Shown in pieces: positions 1-13,200 of a DNA stretch of 64,000 nt. Source of the DNA: Membranipora membranacea (taxonomy: Eukaryota > Bryozoa > Gymnolaemata > Cheilostomatida > Membraniporidae); contig OU612069.1 of NCBI GenBank assembly GCA_914767715.1, forward strand, positions 25,789,387 to 25,853,386, in the 5' to 3' direction. The first letter of the stretch is position 1. Every line of letters starts with the position of its first letter. The notes beneath the pieces are model-generated. The model ran no database searches. It saw only the letters and a program-made list of their open reading frames with translations, and was not told where the DNA came from. The translations under genes were made by a program, and so were the position numbers.

Positions 1-123
1 GTTGCAGACTTAGTTGTTAACAATCATACCTCCAAAACCCAAGTTGACTCTAACTTTTTCCGACTGAGTAGGGACAGACTATCAAATTCATGAGTTGTGT
101 TCTCATGGCTTCAAAATTTGAAA

Positions 124-235
124 CTAGCCGAGCTGCGCCACACATAAATTGCCTCTAGCCGAGCTGCGCCACATGTAAATTGCATGTAGCCGAGCTGCGC
201 CATTCCGAATTATTTTTACCACATGGCGCAGCTCG
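124..235. repeat. Three 31-bp tandem units plus an inverted half copy
   Basis: The core TAGCCGAGCTGCGCCA occurs three times with exact 31-bp spacing (from about 124, 155 and 187). Its reverse complement TGGCGCAGCTCG lies at 224-235, so any transcript could fold into a GC-rich hairpin. The core is much more GC-rich than its surroundings. No gene is visible in 1-766; the rest of that stretch is AT-rich with no clear coding potential. Confidence 0.8.
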
Positions 236-766
236 TCTGCCGTAGTCTGCGCTATTTATATTTAGCTGGGAATTACACAAAAGATCCCTGTGCACAATAG
301 CTAGAATCACAGCTGTATTTTATAACCACACTATAGGTCCTGTCTGAGCATGGTTAATGCTCATTTATAAATCTGTCATGACTGAGTAGAAACTAAGTAA
401 AATAAAAACAAAGGCTTTTAATGAGCACTAAATCAATCAGTCAATACAAAGTACGAAACTTCCTGGTTGTGTGTAATCGGGTATTAGAAACTAAAATAAG
501 CTATGGAGCTATTGTACTGACTTTATTTTAAATCTCCATGTCAATGCTTCATTTGTTAAGTACTATGGTTCAACTCTCTAGCCTTAGAGTCTGTGCGCCG
601 CACTATGGCTACGCAGCGCAAACAGTCAAATTGTGCTTTTGTGAAAATTCAATTTATTCATGAAGTTTCACTAGGGCAGCAAGACTCAATTAGGCAGGCT
701 GGTGAAACTCTATACACTGCAGGATTATAGCACCAGTGCACAAGTCTCCATTTCCACCTACAGACC

Positions 767-3700
767 ATGTCGTATGATGATGACGACAATACATTACATC
801 GATTACCTAAACCTGCAGTTAATACATCAGAATACCATGATGTAGTATTGTGCTTTGATACAACTGGATCGATGGCTAGCTGGATCCAACAGCTACGCAA
901 AGACTTGATGGTGCTCGTCTCAGACATTTTCAAGAAATATACAAATGTGAAGATTGGGGTAGGGATTTCTGTTCAGCAAAAAGAAAGCTTCAGTGTTAGC
1001 TTGGGAAATTTGTTATTTTGTTATTGTTTAAAGGACTTGATATACTCCGTCAGGTGTTGATGTATTTAAAATGCTGGTTTAAATTGGTTACCATCGCAAG
1101 TTTTCGTCTCTGAGCAATAGAGGTGCCTTAAGGGCGCGGCGGCCATATTTGGCTTTCAGTTTGTAGGCAGGTCAGAGCAACTAACCATCTGAGCTACCTC
1201 CTACTCCTTGAATGTAGTCATGGAAGACGGAAGAAATATTTGTACCATCACATTGTCTGTCAAATGTAAAAATTTATTTCAATTTAGCCACTTTGTATGC
1301 AGTCATATAATAACGATAAGTCATGGGTAGACAATAACTTGGTTTCAGTCTTTTTTATCTGTCTCAACTATCTAAGGAAATAACTTATTAATTAACTTAT
1401 ATATTTGTCAAATTCATTCAGATCATAGCCCATGGAGATTATCACGACTTTAACCAGGACGGATCTTACCTCACTCAGATGATTGACTTCACCCAGAACA
1501 AAAATGCCCTTCAGAGTTTTGTGGCAGGAGTTAAGAATACCCACGGAGGTGACTATCCAGAATGTTATGAGTATGTAATGCGGCAAGTGAGAACTCAATT
1601 CTCTTGGCGTAAAGGTGAGATGTGAATTCATTCAATGTATGCAATGTGTTCAATATCTGCATGTGTTAAATATCTGCAACCATGTAAAAATGGAATTTAT
1701 CTACATTGGCAAACAAATTAGAAATGTTTTGCGCTCAGTGCCAGAAAAGAAGAAACCATAAACAGAAGAAAATTGAATAGAATAACATATTCGTTTGTGA
1801 TCAAGTTGATTATGCAGATTAGTTGATAATTGGTAGATGCAGAGCCCAATGTTTTGGATGGATGGTGCATCTATGTAATTTGATAAGTTTCTAATGCATG
1901 GCTGAAAGTAAAGATTTGGTTTGATTAAAATATCCACGCTATTTCTCACTGCAGTGTAATTTAGATCAGAAAGATGTGTTGGCAAAAACACATACGAACA
2001 ATGGTTAACTTTAGATCACTTCCTACAGTCCAATTTATTTTATTTATTTATTTGTCTCCAGGAAGCAAAAGGCAGCTTCTTATGTTCGGTGACTCATCCC
2101 CGCATGAATTCACTGACTATAAGAAGATTATTGGAGAGTTTCCATTTGTAAAAGACCAACTTGACTGGAGAGATGAGGTAGATGAGTTGAGGAGAGCGGT
2201 AAGTCATGAGCAACTTCAAATTTGGATTACAGATAAACGCATGTGATTGCTTTCTGTATATATTTTTTCTTACCTCAATGATTAACAAGATAGCAGGAGG
2301 TTCCCCTATAGGAGGGGGGCGACTAATACGCCATTTCCTGGTAAACCCCCAATATGTTAGAAATAAGATGTTTAAGTAAGTACAGTAAGTTGCTGGAGAG
2401 CAGATTGGGCAGGGCAAAAACTTTATAGGTGGAAATTCAGCCTCGATACCTTAGAAAAGGTATCGAGGTAACTTGGGTCCACACATGCACCCAAGTCACC
2501 TTTCACACACTGAGAAATGCAATAACATAAGGTAGTTCTCTAGGGCAGGAATGTGGGAATTGCGAAAAGACGACTTGCTTCTTCAGTTATTTAGTATATT
2601 AGGAACAAGAAAAACCCGCATACAGACGAGATTGATAAATTAGCATAACCCGATATAAAGGCGCACCGCTGCATTTGAACAGGCATGAGCCAAGATAAAA
2701 TAACTACAAAAAATTAGGCTCAAAGCCCAGGTTGAAGTGAGAAAATTTATATGTTAAAAGTTATAACACAGTGCTGTATTATTAAATAACTGAGCCTTGT
2801 CACGCTGCTAAAAAATAAATCAGTTCTTTAAGCGTAATAACTGTATATTTTTGTTGTCAATCTACAATCATCTATCTTGAATTTTTTTCATGCAATGACA
2901 AAGCAAATAACTTAATAATCATTTTTGAGCTTCCTTAACCTTGTTGTATGGTATCTGATAGGAAAGGTTATATGAGAGAGTGCAGTTTGTCCGTTAGACC
3001 AAACATTGTCAATTTTCTCAGAAGATTTTATAATCGGCGCAGACAAAAGGTTTTTGTGAATTTCAAGAACATCATAACAACAAAATGACCATCTGGTCCT
3101 GCTGATAAACAGTCAGAAATGAGTTTGTGTATGGAATCAACACAGGAATATCCTTTTCTTAATCCATAGTGCAATTTGTGAAGACAGTTGTTTGGAATTC
3201 ACATGTTTCTCAAAATCTTAGATAGCACCGGAATAGTTTTGATCTAGGGTAATAATTATATCGGTCTTTGATATCTCCACCCTTATAAACAGGAGTTACT
3301 GCAGCATTTTCCACTGCAAAGGATATACACCCTCTATTAACGCTCTATTAAACATGTCAATTACATTGTTGCATATGTAAGGCCATGTTTTCTTCAAAAC
3401 CTTAACAGATATACCATCATAACCAGTTTCCTTCTTGTCAGAAGTGTTTTTTGGAAACAAATTTCTGGAGTAAGTCGTGTCAATTATGATAAAAGTTTTG
3501 GTGGTCACTGGTTTGATAATGTCATATTCGTGGGAATCAGGGATGTTTTTGGTTATTGATTTTGCTACTGATGTGAAATGTCTGTTCAATTCATCAAGGG
3601 ATAAACCACCAACATTGACCATCGGTCTAATTTTAGTTTGAGGGATTTTTTACTTTGTTTTACTATCATTTAAGAACATAGGTATAGTTGCGATGCAGTA

Positions 3701-4286
3701 TGGAAAAGGAAGAGATCCCAAGTGTGATAAGTTCTGGGAAGCGCTGGCTCATAAGACATGGAGTTACAAGCTTGAGGTACAGAACCCGGAGGAAATAAAA
3801 ATCGTGATTACGGCAGCAGTTTATCGAGGGAATGGAAGAGAAAGTCTACAGGTATCTCAATAATTATAATTGGCCCATTTAAGTGAAAACCCGCATGTTT
3901 CAGGTTTCCACTCAATGCCCCTCCGGAAGATATTGAACTGTTAAATATGGAGGAGCATGGGGCAGAGATAGTTTTTTACGCCACCTTGTACATACTTCAT
4001 AATGATATTTTATTTTAAATGATCCTACAGAGCTTTTTTCCATTTTTGTTCATGTCTTCTTTTAAGGCCAGTATTTACACCAAATTTTGCAACATGTTAT
4101 ATTGGCTGTGATACGTAATAAATCAATCAATCAACTTTGTCTTATTGCAGCAATATGAGCAAGAGATCAGGTTGGCAGCAGGAGGCGGATTACCAGATAG
4201 TATTGTCTTTTGTCTGAACCGACTTAACATGGAACCTGGAAGTATCGAGGCTGTAGGACCATCACTGGAGTATAATTATGTCGAAG
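767..4286 (+). CDS. vWA domain exons (1 to 5)
   Basis: The MIDAS-like motif FDTTGSM lies at residues 30-36 in exon 1. Exon 2 carries AHGDY, then a DFT segment and the GGDYPECYE block near its end, which are hallmarks of the VWKA/myosin-heavy-chain-kinase class of vWA domains (established family knowledge). Exon 3 has MFGDSSPHE and LDWRDE, and exon 4 has the strand GIVAMQYG followed by a helix. Exon 5 ends the domain. Donors are mostly GTRAGN; that of exon 5 (GTCTGT) is weak. For exon 4 the acceptor TTTAAG at 3669-3674 was chosen, because the nearer AG at 3680-3681 would give an immediate in-frame stop. The metal-binding DxTxS pattern looks intact, so the domain could bind a ligand or partner through a divalent cation. 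Confidence 0.85.
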
Positions 4287-7200
4287 GTCTGTTGTGATTG
4301 ATCTGACTAAGATTATAACTTGATCATTGTCACTTGTTCGACAAAGTTATTGGTAGCTAGGGCATGTCAACATTACAATGCATAAAGGGCACAGTTTGAT
4401 GAGGGCGCAGACACTGAGTGTCAAAGGTCTTGTCTTGAAAAGGTTGACAGCCTCAGAGCTATTCCATTGTTCATGTGTGTAAAGTACACTACAGCCATGC
4501 ATCCTCGACATTTAATATTTTCATATAGAAACTGAGGCACAAAACATGGAAAGAAGAATTCGTAGAGATGAAGAGCGGATAAGGAATGGACTGGTTGTTT
4601 CCAACGGATACCTCCAAGAAAGTGCTAATCGACTAGTGGCTGATCTGGATAGAAGGGTGAGATCATATTATTATCCCTTATCTGTGAGCTACCCAGAAAA
4701 ATTCAACTGACTAGACTGGAAACAGCCGAGAGAAATTTGAGGTTTTCTTTGGGCAACGCCTTTACTCATTCGATACAATGCTTCTGATGACTGACATGAT
4801 TAAAACTATTAGAAACCAAATCAACCCATCATAGCAGGGACATCAAAAAAATGATATTAAAAGCTAATATTGATACCACTTTTTGACAGAAAGCAGAGAA
4901 CAGAAAGTTAGAGGAGAAGCTCGTGCACGCCAATGCAGGTAAATATTGACTAGGTGCTTAGTTTATGCAATATCAATGCAATTTCAAATCAATCCTTTTA
5001 CTATAACAATAAAAATTTCAGTCTGCAAACAAGACTGGGCGAGCTGTCCCATGATGGTGCTCAAACATTTTCATCCATACATCCATACAAGCGAATCAAA
5101 GTATAATTTTGAGCTGAAAACCTCTGCAGAAGCGCGGTCATGAAAACCTCAATAGAGGCTTTCATACACTGTCAAGTTTCAAGTCAGCAATACATTAATT
5201 GAAACGGAACATTTTTGATTCTGATTCAATTAAGATGACTCTAGATTCGGTTGCTCTTCGACGTGAACGAATTGTTTTTTTCTTTCAATAGCGCTGAAGA
5301 AATCATCAAAGAACAACCAAATATCTGAAAGAACTATTGCTGACCAGGTAAGATCCTGACTAAATACACTTCTGAACATAAAGTGGCCATTTAGATTGTC
5401 TCCATATAGAATGAAGGGTTCAAATGATGTCAAGGCTTAGGTTGTTATTTTTGACTATACAATTTATTTCCTTTGCCGCTGGGTGATAATTTGAGATTTA
5501 GAGAACACCTTATCTTCTTTTGCAGCAAAGTAACATCAAGAGTTTAGGAGATGAGTTAAAAGAGAAGACAGATGGTAATGATAATATTATTATGTATGGG
5601 TTTACAATACTTTTTTAAACTTAATTTATCAACGATTTGTCTGAAGGTTCTATTTCCTGTAGATGTTACATGGTTTATTGAAGATTTTGTTACAATGCTA
5701 CAGCCACCGTTGACTGCAGAAACTGCCAAATCATTTTTTTGTGTTGTGATGTCAAGCAGCCTCACTTACCTACGTTACTCAATCCTAAATCCTATGATTG
5801 AGTGAAAACCAAACCCTTATTTAATAATGGAATATGATAATCTTCTTTTCAGACATTGGGGCTCTAAAGAATGAGAAAGAGAGTTTGGTTAACGATATTA
5901 AACTGAAGGTAAGCCAAGTGCAATACTTCTTAGATCTCTTTTGACATTAATAGCAAATTCCTTATTTTTTCATTTATCCACTTTATTCACTGATCAAGCA
6001 TGTGCATACAAGATCATGTGGTATACTAATCAGACTAGCCCCTGTATACAAAATAAAGGGTAAAGATATCATTTTAAATCCATGAAAAAAAGAAAAATAT
6101 TCTATGGTCAGGATGAATAAACAACAGGGTTTAACTAAATTCCATAAATAAGCTTTTCACAAGTAGTGCTATACGAGGCTTTGGCGGAGATAGTCATTTT
6201 GAATTTTGAATGTCTGCGTTCATTTACGTGATTAACCTCATTTACCTCATTCATTGAGAATCCAATCTCATACATGCGCATTTATCTCTCTCTCTGTTTG
6301 TTTATCTGTAGACAGAGAAAATAGAACAACTGGAACACCACTCAAAAGAAGAACGAGAAAGGCTAAATACAGCACATGATAATGGTCAGAAGCATTCTAT
6401 TGTCAGTTCATTTAGAGATTCATGTCACAAAACTCATTATTCAAAATATTACGTATCAGGCTCACATTTCCAAGGGTTGATTCTGTTTTAGTGAAACAAG
6501 AAAGAGATGCTGAGAAAGAAAAGAACAACAAACTGGTGAGTGATATGAAGTTTTAAATTGTTTCATCCACTGCTCATTGATGTGACAGTGAATTGTGAAT
6601 GTTCCATCAGTTCCATCATTTTTTATGTCATTGAGCAATTCATCTAATATATACATATCTATAAAATTATTTGGTTCACTTGCAGACAGATGAAAAAAAG
6701 CAGCTGGAACACCACTCAAACGAAGTACGAAAAAGGCTCAACACAGAGCTTGATGAAGGTCGGTAGCTTCCTCTTGTCAGTTTGTTGACAATTAAAAGCG
6801 ATAAATTATCTAAGTTTCAAAGGATACCATACCAGAACACTCATAATTGTAATTATTACCTATCAGGCTTTGATGTGTTGCTTCTGTTTTAGTGAAAAAA
6901 GAAAGAGATGCTGAAAATGAAAAGATCCGTGAGCTGGTGAGCCGATATCCTTTTAAAGGTTTTAATGGTTTCATCAACTGCTCATTGATGTGACAGCAAA
7001 TTCTGAATTTTGAATGTGGTCACTTCCATCAGTTACATCATATATGTCATTCGTCAAGCGATCAATCTTATATGTGCCCATTTATTTTCTTATTTGGTTC
7101 ATTTGCAGACAGAGGAAAAAGAACAGCTGGAACATCACTCAAAGGAAGTACAAGATAAGCTCAGTACAGAGCTTGATGAAGGTCGGTAGCTTCATTTTGT

Positions 7201-10200
7201 CAGTTCGTTGACAGTTAGAAGCGATACATCATCTAAGTTTCTATGGATACCATGTCATAACACTCATTATTGTACATTACCCATCAAGTTCCAGTTTTGA
7301 TATTGTTATTCTGTTTAGTGAAGCAAGAAAGAGATGCTGAAAAAGAAAAGAACTGTGGACTGGTGAGCAACAATCCTTTATGTTATAAAAGTTTTTGATG
7401 GGTGCAACTATCAAATTCGGAATTATAACCCATTCATTGAGTATTAATGTCGATAGACCCAGTCATAACACAAACAGTTTAAAATAACAGTTGCATAAAG
7501 AAATAAACATACTTCTAGTAAGTAGATTGATGGAGGTCGGTAACTTTCTATTGCAAGTTTGTTGGCAATTAAAAGCAATACATTTCATACAATTTTCTAA
7601 AGTTTCCATACCAGAGCATGATAATTTCCCAGCGCCATTAATTGACAGGAAGCAGAAACCAGAAAACTAGAGGAGACGCTTGTGGAAGCCAATGCAGGTA
7701 AATATCGACTAGTTGCTTAGTATATGCAATAACTGGTTCAAACATTTTGCATCATTATAACAGTTTATTCGTCAGTTCTGAATGACATCTTGACCAGTCA
7801 TTGACGACAGGTGCGTGAAGACTCATATGACGTGTTGTACGACAGTCTTGAGAAGTTGCGAGACAGTCATGAGACCTTGTCAATGAGAATTGAGACGTTG
7901 CATGCAGTCATAAGGCCTTATTTTTCAACCAAGTTATTTTCACAAGAAAAATAAAAGACATGGATACATCAACACATCCTTAAGCTTTGATTTCATGAAC
8001 CTTATGTTATGTACCTTATCAGAACTGGCTTAATTTTGTAATGTATATAATCAACATCGAAACAGAATCATGCAAATCTAGAAATAATCATGTTGGGCTG
8101 ATCGATAGCAGTCAAATTTTGATTTCTCAACATCAACGATATTCAGGATAGTGTCAAAAAATGCTTTAAACTACAGCTACCACTCAGGGAAATGTGTGCT
8201 CTAAGAATTCTGTGTAGCCCTATTATAATTTATTGAGGCTTTCTCAGAATTATAACCTAATGGGCAAATAATCTGCACTAACTTATCGTCAAAACCAGGG
8301 CATGAAATTAAAGCATAGGTGATGACGTCATTACTGAGTATTGTGTATTTTGGTATCTTTATTTACGTGGCCTAGAGGAATTGGAGGGCATGATTAGGAT
8401 CTCATTACTATTGCCCGCATTGTGTTTTCAAGGGTTTGTCAAATTTTTGATGAATCATTGTAGGGCCAACTCACTTTTTGGTCAAAGTTCACACCAAGGT
8501 ATTTCACTGACTATTCATGTTGGATTTGCCTGAAAAGATGGATATTTGTATTAAATTGTCTCAAAACAGATTACTGCCTTCATGAATGATTCTGAAACTG
8601 TCGTTTCTGTTCGTGATCTGTACCACAGAATATCAATATGACTTCAAATTTGGGTGTGCTACGGTGATAGGGCGTTCTCCCATGTGAAATGAATAATTTT
8701 TGTTTTCTGTTAACAGAGCTGGACAAGGCATCAAAGAACAACCAAACATCTGCAATTACTATTGTTGACCTGGTAAGACCCTGTCTAAAGTCACTTTGCT
8801 CACAAAAAGAGGTTTCTTAGATTATCGTCTTATAGAACAAAGCATTCAAGCGATGTAAAGGCCTAGAGTTATACATTTAAACATTTATTTTCAGTTAGAG
8901 AGTAAGAGAACACCTAATCTTAAGGAACCCTTTTTCATTTTGTTTTCTCTTTTTCAGCAAAGCAACATTGAGAGTTTAGAAGATGAATTAAAAAAGAAGA
9001 CAGATGGTAATGAAAATGTTATTTTTATATGAGATGAGTATATGTGAATTTATTGATTATGTTTTGTTGAACTGAATATATCGGCTATAAGCCTGAAGGA
9101 TCTATGTCTTGTAGCTATTTTATTCTGAATGAAATGTCATTTTATTCCAATGCTACAATCACCAATTGACTGCCAAATCAGTGTTTTTGTTGTTTGTTGA
9201 CGTCAAGTATTCCCACTTACCACAATATCTGATGAAATGCCATCAGGGATTGAAAACCAGACGCATGTTTTAGTTATGAAGTATGAAAATCTTCTTTTCA
9301 GAGATTGCGGCACTGAAGCAAGAGAAAGAGAGTTTAGATAACAATATTGTAGTGATGGTGAGTCCACAACATACATTTTTGCTTATTTTCCATATTTAAA
9401 CTAAATTCTCAATTTTGAGCAAGCAATGTTATAGATGCCCATTTATCTCTTTACCTCTTCCCTCATTTGTAGACAGAGGAACAAGAACAGCTGGAACACC
9501 ACTCAAAAGAAGTACAAGACAAGCTCCATACAGAGCTTGATGAAGGTCGGTAGCTTCATAATATTGTCCGATCGTTGAGAGCTATAACTATTAGTAATGT
9601 ATCATCTAAGTTTCTGTTATAATGTGTTAGGGGTACAGAAGTAACGAGTTTGTGTTTTAGGTTACATTATTCTAGATTTCTATTGCGTGTAATAAAGTAT
9701 GCTTGATAGCTATACAAAGGTCTAGCAAAGACTGAATCTAACAGGCAGTATAAAATATAAACAGAGACTGCTGCCGCTGCAGTGTTGACAGCTTGACAGT
9801 TGTTATGTCACACAATATAACATCTCCTCTTTTACAAAAACAAGTCGTTAGATCCAACGGTGATTTCTCACCTTTCACCGCCTTTGTCCTGTACGGGTAG
9901 CGGGTTTTTGCTTGATACCAAGCTCAACCAGACTTCTCCATCTGCTCCGGTCTTCCACATCGCTGCTAACAAGATCCAGCCATCTGAGGTCCGCATTTAT
10001 TGTATCACTCCATCTCTGCTTAGGTCTATTGCCATCTATCTCCATCTCACATAATTTTCTGATGTCTTCCTGACTATCTCGTCTTTGAACATGTCCAAAC
10101 CACTGCATTCTCTTTCTTCTCATCAGGTCTTTAATTGGCACCACTTTTGCTTCTTGTAAAATATCTTTGTTCCTCCTATGTTCCTCCAGGCTGATCCCAA

Positions 10201-13200
10201 GACAGTACTGGACCATGCGCATTTCGCATGAGGCCATCTTATCTGACAGATGTCCCGTTATTGGCCATGTTTCGTTGCCATAGAGAAGGGTTGGTCGTAT
10301 TGATGTTTTGTAGATTAGAACTGTCAGTTTCCATGGCATCTTTTTGTCGCATAATACCCCTGTGAGCTCTCTCCATTTGTTCCATGCCTTCGATATCCTC
10401 AGCTCCACTTCCTTGCGGCATCCTCCCTCTTGATGAATAGTGGTCCCCAAGTATTTAAATTGAGAACACTCTGGCAATGGAACCCTCTCCTCACTGTCAT
10501 ACTTCTTCAAATAGATGTCTCCTTGGTTTCCTTCAGGTTTTAGGTACTCTGTCTTCTTTCTGCTTAGCTTGAGTCCGACTCTCTCCATTTTCTCCCTCCA
10601 GATCTCTAACCTCCTCTCTAAGCTCCCTCTATCTTCATCGCATAGAACCAGATCGTCGGCAAATAGCATTGCCCACGGTGAGTCCTCGTCAATGTCCTCC
10701 GTTATCACGTCCATGATTATTATGAAGAGCAACGGGCTCAGCGCAGATCCTTGGTGTAGTCCGACTTCTATGTGGATTCTTTCTGTATTGCCAGAGTTAG
10801 TTTTTACTTCAGTCGTACAGTTTTCATACATGTCCATTATGATTTTTATATAGGACTCTGGAACTTGTCGCTTTCTCAAGCAGAACCAAATCAGCTCCCT
10901 CGGGACAGTGTCGTATGCTTTTTCAAGATCTACGAACACCATGTGCAGGTCTCTGTTTCGTTCTCTGAATTTTTCTTGGAGAATTCTGAGGCAGAACATT
11001 GGCTCTGCTGTAGACTTGCCTTTCTGAAAACCATACTGATTTTCCTTGATTTTTACCAGTCCTCTTATTCTTTGCTCTATAGTCCTCTCAAGAAGCTTCA
11101 AACAGTGGCTCAGAAGCTTTATACCGCGATAGTTTCCGCATTCCAAGGGGTCTCCTTTTTCTTTGTATATAGGTGTTATCACACTTTCTCCCCATTCTCT
11201 TGGTATCCTGTCTGAAATGATGTTATTCAAACATGCTGTCATCCATGATATCCCTCTCTCTTTGAGCAGTTTCACAACCTCTATTGGTAGTTGGTCGGGT
11301 CCTGTGGCTTTGTGTGCTTTCATCTTCTCTAGCTGGATCTTGACTTCTGTTTCACTGATTTCATTTATGGGACCTTCTACTGGCAGCATTACTGGTAACT
11401 CCTTTTTCTTGTTTTCGTTGTTCAGCAAGCAGTCGAAATAATTTTTTCCATCTCTTCTTGATGTCATCATCTTCATTCAGGATCTTCCCATTGTTATCTT
11501 TTACGAATGGTATTCTGTCAATGTCCTTAGATCTTCTGTGCCTAGTTTTGGCCAAGCGATGAATAATCTTTGGACCATTGTGCTCCAGTTCTTGGTATAA
11601 GTTTTCTGCCGCTGCTGCTTTGGTGATGGCCACCTTCTCCTTGCTTATCTGATTGAGTTCCATGTATCGCTGTCTTGCCTCATCCCCTTCCTCTTCTCTT
11701 CTTGCTGTCTTCCATTCTTTCCAAGCTTCCTTTTTCTCTTTAACTGCTACCTGTACTTCCTCGTTCCACCACCAAGATTCTTTCTCCAGGTATTTTCCAA
11801 CTGTTGATTCTCCAAGTATCTCCTTAGCTGCCTCCATCACCATTGGATAAGTCTCTAACCACTGTAGCCCCTCATCATTGTAGATCTCATCTAACCTCTC
11901 AGGTATTCTATCCATCAACTTGTCTCCTTCCGCATTCTTGACCTTCCCCCAGCTGATCTTTTTCTCCCTCTTTCTTCTTCTCCTCTTCTTCCTCTCAACT
12001 GTTATATCTACCAAAAGTAGCCAATGTTGTGCCGCTACAGACTCTCCCTTGATCACCTAACAGTCCTTCACCTTGCTCATGCTCTCTCTTCTTATCCCGA
12101 TGTAATCAATTACTGTTTGGTTTGGTCCACTCTTAAAAGTGACAGTTTGAGCTTCGCTCTTTGTGAAGAATGTGTTGACTAAAGCAATATCACTCTCTCT
12201 AGCGTAGTCTAAAACCCTCTCTCCTTCCTCATTGATCGTCCCCAGCGTTTTTCCACCATGCCATCTATCGTAGCCTCCTCTGTTTGCTCCAACATGTCCA
12301 TTTAGGTCTCCCGCAACAATGATCTCCTCTGAAGTTGGCATGCCGTCAGTCACTGTCTTGAGCTGAGCCCAGAATCTATCCTTGTCCTCCTCGTCACATC
12401 CTTGTTGTGGTGCATAGGTAGACACGATGTTATAGGTTTGCCTTGGCGTCACTAGCTTCATACACATTATCCTGTCCGACTTCCGGGTCACCTCTATCAC
12501 CTTCTCCTGCCACTCCTCCTTCAGGCATATTGCAACTCCGTTCTTAGGTTTTGTTCCTCCGCTGTAGTACAGTTTGATGCCATCCCCAATGTTCCTTGCC
12601 TTTCCTCCAGATTTTCCGCCTTTCCATCTTGTTTCCTGTAGGCATAGTATGTCAATGTTTCTCTGACTCATCATATCTGCAATCTCCCTCCCCTTGGCTG
12701 TCAGCGTCCCGATGTTGAGGGTTGCTATCCTGATCTTCTGTAGCCTCGCTGGCATATTTCTCACAGGGTAAGCAAGGCAATCTAACCTCTGCGCATCGCT
12801 TAACACAGGGGATGCCCTAGCATAGTCTGGTCTCCTTTGGTGTACAACGGAGATACTGCTAAACAAATTCAAGTTAAATACAAAAACACTGTGAACATAA
12901 ATCAACGATATTCAGGATAGTGTCAAAAAATGCTTTAAACTACTGTAACAGCTACCACTCAGGGAAATGTGTGCTCTTTGAATTCTGTGTAGCCCTATTA
13001 TAATATATTGAGGCTTTCTCAGAATTATAACCTAATGGGCAAATAATCTGCACTAACTGATCGTCAAAACCAGGGTATGAAATTAAAGCATAGGTGATGA
13101 CGTCATTACTAAGTATTGTGTATTTTGATATCTTTATTTATGTGGCCTAGAGGAATTGGAGGGCTGGATTAGGATCTCATTATTCACTATTCATGTTGGA

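Larger units (their letters stand above)
8132..12900. repeat. Segmental duplication unit 1
   Basis: Sequence from 8132 aligns with that from 12901 and stays collinear: intron, four coiled-coil exons, 208-bp LTR, LINE. This 4.77-kb unit retains more of the LINE 5' end than unit 2 and has about 100 bp of intron (around 8395-8510) that unit 2 lacks. The junction at 12900/12901 joins LINE 5' sequence directly to intron sequence. Confidence 0.9.
9850..12900 (-). mobile_element. LINE with endonuclease and reverse transcriptase, copy 1 (inactive)
   Basis: Read on the minus strand, the order is an exonuclease-endonuclease-phosphatase domain (12780 to about 12000), a charged linker (to 11361), then a reverse transcriptase frame (11476-9875). 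The endonuclease resembles the craniofacial-development-protein-2-like class, and an RTE-like clade is likely. A TAG stop at about 12057 interrupts the endonuclease just before its QH motif, and a one-base slip in an A-run near 11440 breaks the linker/RT frame. Both defects recur in copy 2. The 3' tail has short GGTGAGAAA repeats. Confidence 0.9.

Noticed and set aside
1120-1202. Possible tRNA gene
   Set aside because: Only the A-box end is tRNA-like; no B-box, anticodon arm or acceptor pairing could be found.
10515-11441. Plus-strand frames opposite the LINE (10515-10853, 10772-11215, 11163-11441)
   Set aside because: They are antisense shadows of the reverse transcriptase and recur identically opposite copy 2.
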